From contig NZ_JASERL010000007.1 in NCBI RefSeq assembly GCF_030766935.1, positions 62,001 through 126,000 of the forward strand: a stretch of 64,000 bases of DNA, read 5' to 3'. Shown here one piece after another: positions 17,367 through 24,685 of this stretch. Origin of the DNA: Streptomyces sp. KL109B. Its GTDB lineage: Bacteria > Actinomycetota > Actinomycetes > Streptomycetales > Streptomycetaceae. Position numbers and translations under genes: made by a program. The notes below the pieces were generated by a model. It saw only the letters and a program-made list of their open reading frames with translations. It had not been told where the DNA came from and did no database searches. The first letter of the stretch is position 1. The number at the start of each line of letters is the position of its first letter.

Positions 17367-17486
17367 GGCCACTTGCCCCCATGAGAATTCGACATCGGTC
17401 CCCGCGCCTCTCGACTCCCGGAGGGAACTGGGGCACGGGTGGCACTTCTCGATAGTGCCGCGACCTTACTTTAGCCACAACTGACA

Positions 17487-17516
17487 CGGTCACCCAAGAC
17501 GGTTCCCAGGTGACCG
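17487..17516. promoter_or_regulatory. Inverted repeat upstream of the esx pair
   Basis: CGGTCACC and GGTGACCG are separated by 14 bases, 121 bp upstream of the esx start. An overlapping TGACACGGTCA also forms a short palindrome. They could be an operator for a dimeric regulator. The half-site resembles the GTNAC element of BldD sites, but the full consensus is not met. Confidence 0.4.
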
Positions 17517-17612
17517 ACCGTGCCGTGACAGGATCCACACATTGTCACCGTTCGATACGTGCGGGGATGCGGGGATTCTTGCCCACGAACATTTCCGCTT
17601 ACGTCCGTTACG

Positions 17613-18788
17613 TCACCCGAAGACCGATCTGATGCGGTCGTCCTCCGTGGGGCGGTCGGGGCCGCTGCCGCCGCTCGTCGGTGGCTCGCCTCCGATCGGT
17701 GGCTCGCCCCTGAGGCGGGCGATTCCGTTCTGGGTCGTATCGCCGAGCGTGCCCGTCGCGTTCTCCGTGGCATTTTCCGCGGCGCCCTCCACCATGCCCC
17801 GCGCCACCTCCTCCGGCGCCGGGACCGCGTTCGGCAAGCCGCTCTCGGCGGTGCTGTTCAGGATGTCCCGCGCCGCCGCTCCCGCGCCCTGCCCCACCCC
17901 CTCGCCCGTCGCCGTGACACCGTCGCCGATGCCCTCGCCCACCGCGCCGAGTCCCGCGCTCGCGGCCGCGCCCAGAGCCTGACCGGCGGGGCCGAGGTGT
18001 CCCATGGCCTCGCCGATGGTGTCCGCGGCGCCGTTGACGGTCTCCGCGGCGAAGGTGCCCGCGCCGACCACGGCCGCCTCACCCCACTTGATGCCGTCCT
18101 GCGCGCCGAAGTGGCTCTGCGTGCCCTGTTGGAGGAGGTTCTGGCCGGCCGCTTTCCCCGCCTCGACGGCCGCGCCCTTCACCGCGTCGAGGGCCAGGCC
18201 CTTGAGCGACTGGACCGCTTGTTGTTCGACGGCCTCGGTCACCTGCTGGATGAGTTTCTGCTTCAGTTCGTCCAGGAGGCGGCGCACGATCAGTCGAGTC
18301 GCCTGCGTGGCTCCGGCCGCGCCGAGCTCCGAGATCCCGAGCGTGACGGGTGCCGCCGCCTGCGCCGCCGCGATCTCGCAGGCCAGCGCGATGAGTTGGG
18401 CGATGACCGCGATCTTGCTCGCGAGTACGACGACGGCGACCGCGTCGAGTGCGAAGGCGAGGATCTCGGCGGCCGTCGCGGCGTCGACGAGGTAACCGCC
18501 CCCGCCACCGCCACCGCCACCGCCGCCACCTCCACCTCCACCTCCACCTCCACCTCCACCGCTGAACTTCCGCCACGCCGCCTCGAAACCCGCCGACGCG
18601 GCACCGGAGTTGTGGTCGAGTACGGCACCCGCGGCGTCGGCCCCGTCACCCTGGACGTCCCGTACCGCGCTCGCGAACTGCCGCCAGGCCACGGCAGCTT
18701 CATGAATTCTGTCCTCGTTGGCGTCCGGCCAGGTGTAGCCGAGCAGGTCGAGGACCCAGGCGACCTCGTCGGGCAGGGTCAGAGCCAT
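17613..18788 (-). CDS. CpnT-type WXG100_2 protein with 22-glycine run, ends -VFG
   Basis: 391 residues from an ATG at 18788, overlapping the stop of the upstream Esx-like gene by 10 bp. The N-terminus LTLPDEVAWVLDLLGYTWP is the WXG100_2 hallmark. Residues 77-98 are 22 consecutive glycines, then a hydrophobic core (about 105-150), a helical region and an Ala/Gly-rich tail. It ends RIRSVFG with no toxin domain. The next gene downstream is the esx pair. It is a paralogue of the proteins at 7697 and 21169. Confidence 0.8.
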   Translation of the reverse strand: MALTLPDEVAWVLDLLGYTWPDANEDRIHEAAVAWRQFASAVRDVQGDGADAAGAVLDHNSGAASAGFEAAWRKFSGGGGGGGGGGGGGGGGGGGGGGYLVDAATAAEILAFALDAVAVVVLASKIAVIAQLIALACEIAAAQAAAPVTLGISELGAAGATQATRLIVRRLLDELKQKLIQQVTEAVEQQAVQSLKGLALDAVKGAAVEAGKAAGQNLLQQGTQSHFGAQDGIKWGEAAVVGAGTFAAETVNGAADTIGEAMGHLGPAGQALGAAASAGLGAVGEGIGDGVTATGEGVGQGAGAAARDILNSTAESGLPNAVPAPEEVARGMVEGAAENATENATGTLGDTTQNGIARLRGEPPIGGEPPTSGGSGPDRPTEDDRIRSVFG

Positions 18789-19150
18789 GCCCGGCCGCCG
18801 CCCAGGTTCGCGTGCTGCCCGGCCATGAGCCGGGTCTGCTCGTCCTCGGCGCACTCGTACCGCGCACCCATCGTCCTCAAGTTCCCGCCGATTTCCGCCA
18901 ATTGGGCGGCGAGGTGAACCATGGAGGCGCACATGCCCTCGCGTACCGGCTCGTAGATGTCGTTGAACGTCCCGATGAACTCCTCGCCCCAGTCCGCCTC
19001 GGCGGCCTCCAGGGCGGACCCGAGTTCCTTGGCGGCGGACTTGAAGGACGTGCCCAACTCGCCGAAGATGGCGCCCTGTTGCTTGAGAACCGCCGGGTCG
19101 ACATCAAAACCCAGGCCGATCGAGCCGAGAACCGGGCCGAGAGCTGCCAT
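18779..19150 (-). CDS. Esx-like partner of a WXG100_2 protein
   Basis: 123 residues. It starts with a helix containing GLGFDVDPAVLKQQGAIF, then ADWGEEF (a W-G-E variant of the WXG turn, about residue 54) and YECAEDE near the C-terminus as a YxxxD/E-like signal. It matches the protein at 22413-22751 (FDVDTNVLKAQG, WGDD), which also precedes a WXG100_2 gene. The two are inferred to be secretion partners. Confidence 0.75.
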   Translation of the reverse strand: MAALGPVLGSIGLGFDVDPAVLKQQGAIFGELGTSFKSAAKELGSALEAAEADWGEEFIGTFNDIYEPVREGMCASMVHLAAQLAEIGGNLRTMGARYECAEDEQTRLMAGQHANLGGGRAWL

Positions 19151-19282
19151 GTGCTTCCCCGTTTCCGATGTACGCGCCCACGGATACCGATGTCCGCGAA
19201 GCCGCTGTCCGAGGAGGTGACTTTAGTGATTTCGGCACACGCGCCCGGCTCGGCACAGGGGAATCACCCGAAGGGTGGGCTC

Positions 19283-19924
19283 TCAGCGGTACAGAAGTGA
19301 CACGACCCCGGCACCCGCCGCGGCGAGCACCCCAAGTCCCGCAAGGCCGCAGAGGATCAGCCGCACCGGAGCCCAACGCCCGCGCCCCAGACCGCGCCAC
19401 GCCCCCACCAGGCCGATACGGCCGTACGACGCGTCCGGGCGCCCGCTCGTGTAGCTGGCGCGCGGCGAGTAGCCGGTGAAAACGGCGAACAGGCCACAGG
19501 CGACGGCGACCACCCCGGCGCCGGTCAGGACGAGTCCGCGCGCGAGGTCGCTCGGGGCCAGCTCGCCGCTCGGGTACGAGGTGTAGCCGTCCGGCACCTT
19601 GAAGGCGGGCAGCCGGTCGCCCGGTCGCGTACGCCCGATGTGTTCCAGCGAAGCGCCCGTCGACGTACGCCCGCCGAGGTTCTCCTCGAAGGTGCCCTTG
19701 CAGTTGTTGATGTCGTGGGCGAACTCGCACGACTGGACCCGGAAGGTTCCCGGCTGCGCCGTGACCGTCACGCCCCCGTCGAGGGCGGAGGCCCCGACGA
19801 GCGCGAAGACGCCGCCCACCAGGACGACGAACGCTCCGAGGAGCCAGCCGCCCAGATGCCGCATGACGTAGGCACTGCGCGCCTCGACGCGCTCCCGCCA
19901 CTCGTCGCTCGGTCCCACCGTCAT
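19283..19924 (-). CDS. Membrane protein with two extracytoplasmic cysteines
   Basis: 213 residues from an ATG at 19924. A transmembrane helix at about 24-46 is followed by an outside domain with SCEFAHDINNCKGTF, then two more helices (about 135-155 and 188-210). The C-x(9)-C-x-GTF element and the layout match the proteins at 20099-20764 and 23003-23701, so this is a three-member family. It probably anchors in the membrane near the T7SS, with a disulfide outside. Role unknown. Confidence 0.7.
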   Translation of the reverse strand: MTVGPSDEWRERVEARSAYVMRHLGGWLLGAFVVLVGGVFALVGASALDGGVTVTAQPGTFRVQSCEFAHDINNCKGTFEENLGGRTSTGASLEHIGRTRPGDRLPAFKVPDGYTSYPSGELAPSDLARGLVLTGAGVVAVACGLFAVFTGYSPRASYTSGRPDASYGRIGLVGAWRGLGRGRWAPVRLILCGLAGLGVLAAAGAGVVSLLYR

Positions 19925-20098
19925 GTCACGCGCCTCCTGCCAGCCGACTTCCGAGAAACAACACCGGACACAGCACCGTCGCGACGGCGAGGACCGGCAG
20001 GGCGGCGGGGCCCCGCGCTCATGTCGTACGACCCGCCACGCTGCCCCGAGGGTGATCCTGCCGAAGCGGCGTTCGCGTTCGCGCCACACGCCGATGAG

Positions 20099-20764
20099 TC
20101 ATGCCAGGAACACCACGGCGATTCCGGTCACCGCCAGGACGGGCGCGAGCGCGGCGAGGACGGCGAACGACCACAGCGCAGGCTTGCGCGAGCGCAGCGT
20201 GCGCCAGGCCTCGGGAAAGGTGACGCGGCCCCACCTGGACCAGCTTCCGCTGAAGCGTCGCGTACGCGGCGTGAAGCCGGTCGCCAGGAAGAAGACCCCG
20301 CAGGCCGACATCAGCGCGACGCCTCCGAGGCCCAACGCCGCCCCGCCGAGCTCGGACGCGGTCACCGTGCCCGGGTTGCTGTAGCTGTACGCGCCGTCCT
20401 GGCCCCGGTAGAGGTGCTCCTGGAGACCCTTGGGCCACTCGGTGCGGGTCGCGAAGACGGCGTCGTGGTCGGTCCCGCCGTGCGCCCCGCCGTTGCCGGA
20501 GCTGGTGCCGGTCGGCTCGAAGGTGCCCGTGCAGCGGTAGCCGCCGCCGCTCGTGGCCGACGCGCACGAGGCGGTGGTGAAGGTGCCGGGCGTGCCGGTC
20601 CCGTCGGTGGGGGTGACGTGCCAGCCGACCCAACCGCCCAGCCCCAGCAGCGCCTTGACGGCGGCGAGGAGCAGTACGGCACCGAAGATCCAGCCGGGTC
20701 CGCGCCGGTACACGTACGAGCGTCGTTCCCGGTGGCGCTCCCACGCCTCGGTGTTCGTGGCCAC
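20099..20764 (-). CDS. Membrane protein with two extracytoplasmic cysteines
   Basis: 221 residues from a GTG at 20764, two bases after the stop of the previous gene. One helix at about 23-43, an outside region with SCASATSGGGYRCTGTFEP, then helices near 140-165 and 195-215. Paralogue of the genes at 19283 and 23003. It is co-transcribed with the small charged protein at 20767. Unknown role in the T7SS region. Confidence 0.7.
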   Translation of the reverse strand: MATNTEAWERHRERRSYVYRRGPGWIFGAVLLLAAVKALLGLGGWVGWHVTPTDGTGTPGTFTTASCASATSGGGYRCTGTFEPTGTSSGNGGAHGGTDHDAVFATRTEWPKGLQEHLYRGQDGAYSYSNPGTVTASELGGAALGLGGVALMSACGVFFLATGFTPRTRRFSGSWSRWGRVTFPEAWRTLRSRKPALWSFAVLAALAPVLAVTGIAVVFLA

Positions 20765-20766
20765 TG

Positions 20767-21117
20767 CTACCGGATCCGGCCGTCGCGCTTCGGGGCGTTC
20801 TTCGGGTCCTCGTCCGGGTCGTAGTCCCTGACCTGCTGACGCTCCTGCGGCGACATGTTCCGCCACTGGTCGCGCAGCGGGGCGAGGCCCTCGCCGAGGG
20901 CGCGGTGGCCGGCGGGCGAGTCCAGTACGTCCTTCAACTCCATGCGTCCGCCGAGGAGTTCACGGGCGAGGTCCTGCAGGGCGGGCGGGGCGCCCGGCAT
21001 GTCACGGACCTTGCGCAGGGACGCGGTGAGGTGCTCGTTCTGCTCCTCGGTGAGGTTCTTGTCCTCGATGGGATAGTCGCGCTCGTCCTGCGGACCGAAG
21101 CGGTTTCCGGTGCTCAT
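20767..21117 (-). CDS. Small charged hypothetical protein
   Basis: 116 residues, hydrophilic, with alternating acidic and basic helices and no export signal. It sits between the WXG100_2 gene at 21169 and the membrane protein at 20099, and may be an immunity or chaperone-type protein for the former. No family is recognised. Confidence 0.65.
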   Translation of the reverse strand: MSTGNRFGPQDERDYPIEDKNLTEEQNEHLTASLRKVRDMPGAPPALQDLARELLGGRMELKDVLDSPAGHRALGEGLAPLRDQWRNMSPQERQQVRDYDPDEDPKNAPKRDGRIR

Positions 21118-21168
21118 GGTGTGGGGTCCCCCTTTGGGGTGTGTACGTGTACGTGTACGGGGTGCGGG

Positions 21169-22338
21169 TCAGCCAAAGGTGGCACGGGCGTTGTCGTCCT
21201 CGGAACCCGACAGGGCACGCGCGGCCGTCGAACCGCCGTCGCGCGAGGGCGAGGCGGGCTCGCCGCCACCGCTACCGGAGGCCGGTTCACCACCGCCACC
21301 ACCGGAGGCCGGTTCGCCGCCACCACCGTCGCCACCGGACGTCGGCTCACCACCGCCACCGCCACCGCCACCGTCTCCACCGGTCGTGGGCTCGCCGCCG
21401 CCACCGTCGCCTCCAGTCGTGGGCTCGCCGCCCTCCCCCGTACCCGACTGCTCCGTGGTCGCGGTCGGTTGACCGGGCTCGTCGTAGCGGGAGCCAATGC
21501 CGTCGCGGGCGCCCTTCACCGCGGTCTGGTAGCCCTCCCAGGCCTTCCCCGCGTCACCCTCCGCGATGCCCTTGCCCGCCTGGACCGCTCCGGTGGCCAC
21601 CTTGCCGACACCGTCGGCCTCGAGGCCGTCGTCGCCCCACTTCGTGCCGGTGAACGTCTTCAGGGCCGGGTTGACCACGCCCTTGGCCAGTGCGTCCACC
21701 TGCATGCCCGCGCCGAGGGACAGCTGCGTGAGCTGGGAGCCGAGGGCCTTCCCGAACTCCTTCGCCGTCTCCTTGGCCAGGTCCTTGGCCATGTCGGCGG
21801 CCTTCTTGACGGCGTACTCGCCGATCGCCTTCCGCACCGCTTCGCCGATCTTCTGGATCGCCTCGGTGATGATGCGCTTGACGACCATACGGATCATGAC
21901 GATGCGGCCGGCGAGCGCCGCTTCGGAGGCGCCGAGGGAGACGACGGCCGAGGCCTGAGCGACGGCGAACTCAATGGCCAGATCGATGAGTTGGACGATG
22001 ATGGCGATCTTCATCGCGGCGATGATCACCGCACAGATCTCCAGCAGGCCGGCCAGTACGACGGACGCCTCGTGGATCAGGTCCAGGTAGCCGACCCCCA
22101 GGCCGCCGTCGCCGAACTTCCCCCACTCCTCGACGAACGCGTCCACCGCGTCACCTGAGTTCACCGCGGTGACAGCGGACGCGGCGGCGTTTCCGGTGTG
22201 CGCGAACTCCTGCACCGCCGAACCGAAGTCCGTCCACTCCTGAGCGGCGTCGATCATCGTGTCGATGTCGATGTTGGGCCACTGGAAGCCGAGGATGTCG
22301 AGAAGCCAGTCGAGCTCGTTGGGCAGCTTGATGTCCAT
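21169..22338 (-). CDS. CpnT-type WXG100_2 protein with Gly/Pro repeat tail, ends -TFG
   Basis: 389 residues. KLPNELDWLLDILGFQWP at the N-terminus identifies the WXG100_2 domain. A hydrophobic core (about 90-140) and a Lys/Ala-rich helical region follow. From about residue 300 the chain is a repeat of GGEPTTGGDGGGG and GGEPASGGG units, a disordered linker of the kind found between a T7SS carrier and a toxin; no toxin follows. It ends NARATFG. Its partner is the Esx-like gene at 22413. Confidence 0.8.
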   Translation of the reverse strand: MDIKLPNELDWLLDILGFQWPNIDIDTMIDAAQEWTDFGSAVQEFAHTGNAAASAVTAVNSGDAVDAFVEEWGKFGDGGLGVGYLDLIHEASVVLAGLLEICAVIIAAMKIAIIVQLIDLAIEFAVAQASAVVSLGASEAALAGRIVMIRMVVKRIITEAIQKIGEAVRKAIGEYAVKKAADMAKDLAKETAKEFGKALGSQLTQLSLGAGMQVDALAKGVVNPALKTFTGTKWGDDGLEADGVGKVATGAVQAGKGIAEGDAGKAWEGYQTAVKGARDGIGSRYDEPGQPTATTEQSGTGEGGEPTTGGDGGGGEPTTGGDGGGGGGGGEPTSGGDGGGGEPASGGGGGEPASGSGGGEPASPSRDGGSTAARALSGSEDDNARATFG

Positions 22339-22361
22339 GGTTACTGCTTGTTCCCCGTGTT

Positions 22362-22397
22362 TGAAATCCGTGGAATCCGTTGAATCCGTTGAATCCG
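22362..22397. repeat. Four 9-bp tandem repeats (TTGAATCCG)
   Basis: Four units of TKGAATCCG occupy most of the 74-bp gap between the Esx-like gene (stop at 22413) and the WXG100_2 gene (start at 22338). They lie just upstream of the latter's ribosome-binding region. Confidence 0.6.
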
Positions 22398-22412
22398 TGG
22401 AAATTCGCCGAT

Positions 22413-22751
22413 TCAGGAGTGGTGCTGCTGAGCGGCCTTCATCAGGTCCCTGTAATGACCCTCATCGGTCGTGTCGTGCTCCTTGGCCATGTATTCGAGC
22501 CCCTCGCCGATGGCCTTCAGCCTGTTGGTGAGGCTTTCGAACGAACCACGGATTCCTTCGCTGATGGAGCCGTACCCCAGGAGCAGTTCGCTGACGAGCT
22601 GGATCTGGTCGTCGCCCCACGGCTCTTCCAGGCCCTTCAGCGTCTTGTCGAACTTCTTCGCCGTCGAGTCGAAACTGTCGGCGATGCGTGCGAAGGCCTC
22701 GCCCTGCGCCTTCAGCACGTTCGTATCGACATCGAAGCCCTTGCCCGCCAC
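22413..22751 (-). CDS. Esx-like partner of a WXG100_2 protein
   Basis: 112 residues from a GTG at 22751 with AGGGGGAAA nine bases upstream. GFDVDTNVLKAQGEAF starts the first helix; EPWGDD is the W-G-D variant of the WXG turn (about residue 47). It resembles the protein at 18779-19150. Probably exported with the WXG100_2 protein that follows. Confidence 0.75.
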   Translation of the reverse strand: MAGKGFDVDTNVLKAQGEAFARIADSFDSTAKKFDKTLKGLEEPWGDDQIQLVSELLLGYGSISEGIRGSFESLTNRLKAIGEGLEYMAKEHDTTDEGHYRDLMKAAQQHHS

Positions 22752-23002
22752 GCGGCTTTCCCCCTGTGCCTGGTACCTGTCACGATCACAGCCGAACTGC
22801 ATCGCGTACCTTAGCCCACCGCCACACCCATTCCGGACGCGTGCACACGGCCCTCACACACGCCATCCACAGTCCCCACCGAGAGCCGTTTCTCCGCCCT
22901 TTTCCCTCTCGCGGACGGCCCCACGGCTCGCGGTACCGTATCGGGGCCCATCGGCACGCGAGCCATGAACGTCCCAGGTCACCGACACCCCACGGAGCAC
23001 CG
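22752..23002. promoter_or_regulatory. Divergent promoter region
   Basis: 251 bp between the minus-strand Esx-like operon and the plus-strand membrane protein at 23003. No clear operator is visible. Confidence 0.35.
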
Positions 23003-23701
23003 GTGAAGACACCCGCCCCCTCCCCCCAGCCGTCCACCGGCCAGTCGCCCCCCGAAGAGTCGGGCCCCGTTCCGCCGCCGTCTCCGGTTGGACGGGTTTT
23101 CGGCATCGTCCTGGTGGTGCTGACCCTCGGCGGCATGTACTGGACCTTCTTCAACGCCACGATGTCGAGTGGGTACGTCGGCACGCAGGGAAAACTCGTC
23201 ATCAGCAAGTGCGTTGAGGACCACAAGGAGAGCAGGTCCACGCGAGGCGGGACCGTGGCGTACCAGACGACCTGCCACGGAACCTTCCGCTCGGACGACG
23301 GCGATGTCGTGGACCGTTCCGCGCAGATCACCCTGAGCAAGAACGGCGCCGATTCCGAAGCCGCGAAGAAGGTCGCCGACGAGCACGCCGGGGAACTCTC
23401 GGTGAACCGTGCCGGCAATGGCACGCTCAGCATCACCAATGTGGAATCCGTGGCCAACTACCTCTGCGGCGGCTTCTTCTTCCTGCTGGTTTTCGCGTAC
23501 GGATTCAAGTGCGCGCTGACGGGGTCCTTCCCGAAGAAGGGGATCGGCCCCTCCTCGAAGCAGGCGGACCAGCTGATCCCCAAGCCGCTGAAGGCCACGG
23601 AGGAATGGCTGTGGGTGATCGGCGGAATCGGGCTCGTCCTCGCGATCCTGTTCCGGCTCGCCGTCGGAATCTTCGGAATGGCCACGCTGCCCTTCCAGTG
23701 A
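23003..23701 (+). CDS. Membrane protein with two extracytoplasmic cysteines
   Basis: 232 residues from a GTG with GGAG six bases upstream. A Pro-rich N-terminus (about 30 residues), a helix at about 31-50, an outside domain with SKCVEDH and YQTTCHGTFRS, and helices near 153-172 and 200-228. It is the third member of the family at 19283 and 20099, here on the opposite strand. Role unknown. Confidence 0.75.
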   Translation: MKTPAPSPQPSTGQSPPEESGPVPPPSPVGRVFGIVLVVLTLGGMYWTFFNATMSSGYVGTQGKLVISKCVEDHKESRSTRGGTVAYQTTCHGTFRSDDGDVVDRSAQITLSKNGADSEAAKKVADEHAGELSVNRAGNGTLSITNVESVANYLCGGFFFLLVFAYGFKCALTGSFPKKGIGPSSKQADQLIPKPLKATEEWLWVIGGIGLVLAILFRLAVGIFGMATLPFQ

Positions 23702-23781
23702 CCGCCCCGACTACCCTCTCCTGACCCAACTGCCGCTTTTCGACAATGACTTAGTGTTCCCGCAGTGGGTCGGGGCGGGGT

Positions 23782-23798
23782 GCCTGGACGGTCCAGGC
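23782..23798. promoter_or_regulatory. Palindrome upstream of the Spo0M-like gene
   Basis: A perfect odd palindrome, GCCTGGAC-G-GTCCAGGC, 32 bp before the GTG at 23831. It may be an operator; function is unproven. Confidence 0.4.
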
Positions 23799-23830
23799 CA
23801 TGGCGTCGGCGGCCCGGGGAGAGGGTGTTC

Positions 23831-24574
23831 GTGGCTTTTCGTAAGTTCCTCAGTTCGCTCGGGGTCGGTGCGCCGGACGTCGAGACCACGCTCAGTACGA
23901 GTGCCGTACGGCCGGGTGACCAGTTGCACTGCAATGTGCGGTTGCGGGGCGGGTCCGTGGACATCGAGGTCGAGAAGGTCCGGATCCAACTCGTCACCCG
24001 TTTCGAGGACTTGGAGGAGACCGAGACGCTGTGGGCCAATCCCGGTGTCGTCAGGTCCCTGGTGCTCGGCGAGCGGTTCGCGCTGAAGGCCGAGGACACG
24101 GTCGACGGCCAGGTCACGATCGACGTGCCGTGGGAGACGCCGCTGACGCACATGCTCGGCGGGCGGCCCCTCAAGGGGGCGCGGGTGGCGGTCCGTACCG
24201 AGTTGACCGTCGACAACGCCGTGGACCGCGGTGACTTCGACGAGATTCAGGTGCACGCCCTGCCCGCCCAGGACGCGCTGCTCCAGGCGTACGCCAACCT
24301 CGGGTTCCGCTTCGACGAGGCCGAGGTGAAGAAGGGGACCCCGAAGGGCGGCCAGAACTCCCAGGAGAACTTCTGGCAGGAGATCGAGATGTGGTTCCCG
24401 CCGGAGTACCGGCGCCCCGGCGGGCAGTTGGAGTCGATGTTCTTCGCGCGCCACGACTCGCTCGACCTGGTGACCGGCAGCTACGGTCCCTTCGCCTTCC
24501 CCTACGCCAACCTCGACGTGCAGGCCTTGACCGCCTGGCTCGACCAGCATCTGCGGGCGACGTTCCAGCGGTGA
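23831..24574 (+). CDS. spo0M: Spo0M-like protein
   Basis: 247 residues from the GTG at 23831, with GAGAGGG just upstream. The full length resembles the Spo0M family (arrestin-like two-domain beta protein involved in sporulation control in Bacillus). It begins with TTLSTSAVRPGDQLHCNVRLRGG, has VPWETPLTH in the middle and a helical C-terminus. In Bacillus spo0M mutants are blocked early in sporulation. Its place beside a locus whose esx pair is linked to Streptomyces sporulation is suggestive but not proof of a shared role. Confidence 0.8.
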   Translation: MAFRKFLSSLGVGAPDVETTLSTSAVRPGDQLHCNVRLRGGSVDIEVEKVRIQLVTRFEDLEETETLWANPGVVRSLVLGERFALKAEDTVDGQVTIDVPWETPLTHMLGGRPLKGARVAVRTELTVDNAVDRGDFDEIQVHALPAQDALLQAYANLGFRFDEAEVKKGTPKGGQNSQENFWQEIEMWFPPEYRRPGGQLESMFFARHDSLDLVTGSYGPFAFPYANLDVQALTAWLDQHLRATFQR

Positions 24575-24612
24575 GGAAGCGGGAGCGTTAGCGGGTAGGC
24601 GCCAGCGAGCGC

Positions 24613-24661
24613 GTACGAGGAGGGGGCCACGTCCGCGTCGGACGTGGCCCCCTCCTCGTAC
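24613..24661. terminator. Bidirectional terminator
   Basis: A perfect 22-bp stem (24613-24634 with 24640-24661) with a 5-base loop between the convergent Spo0M-like and EspI-like genes. It will form a hairpin from either strand. Confidence 0.9.
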
Positions 24662-24685
24662 TGCTACTGCTACTGCTGCCGGTGC

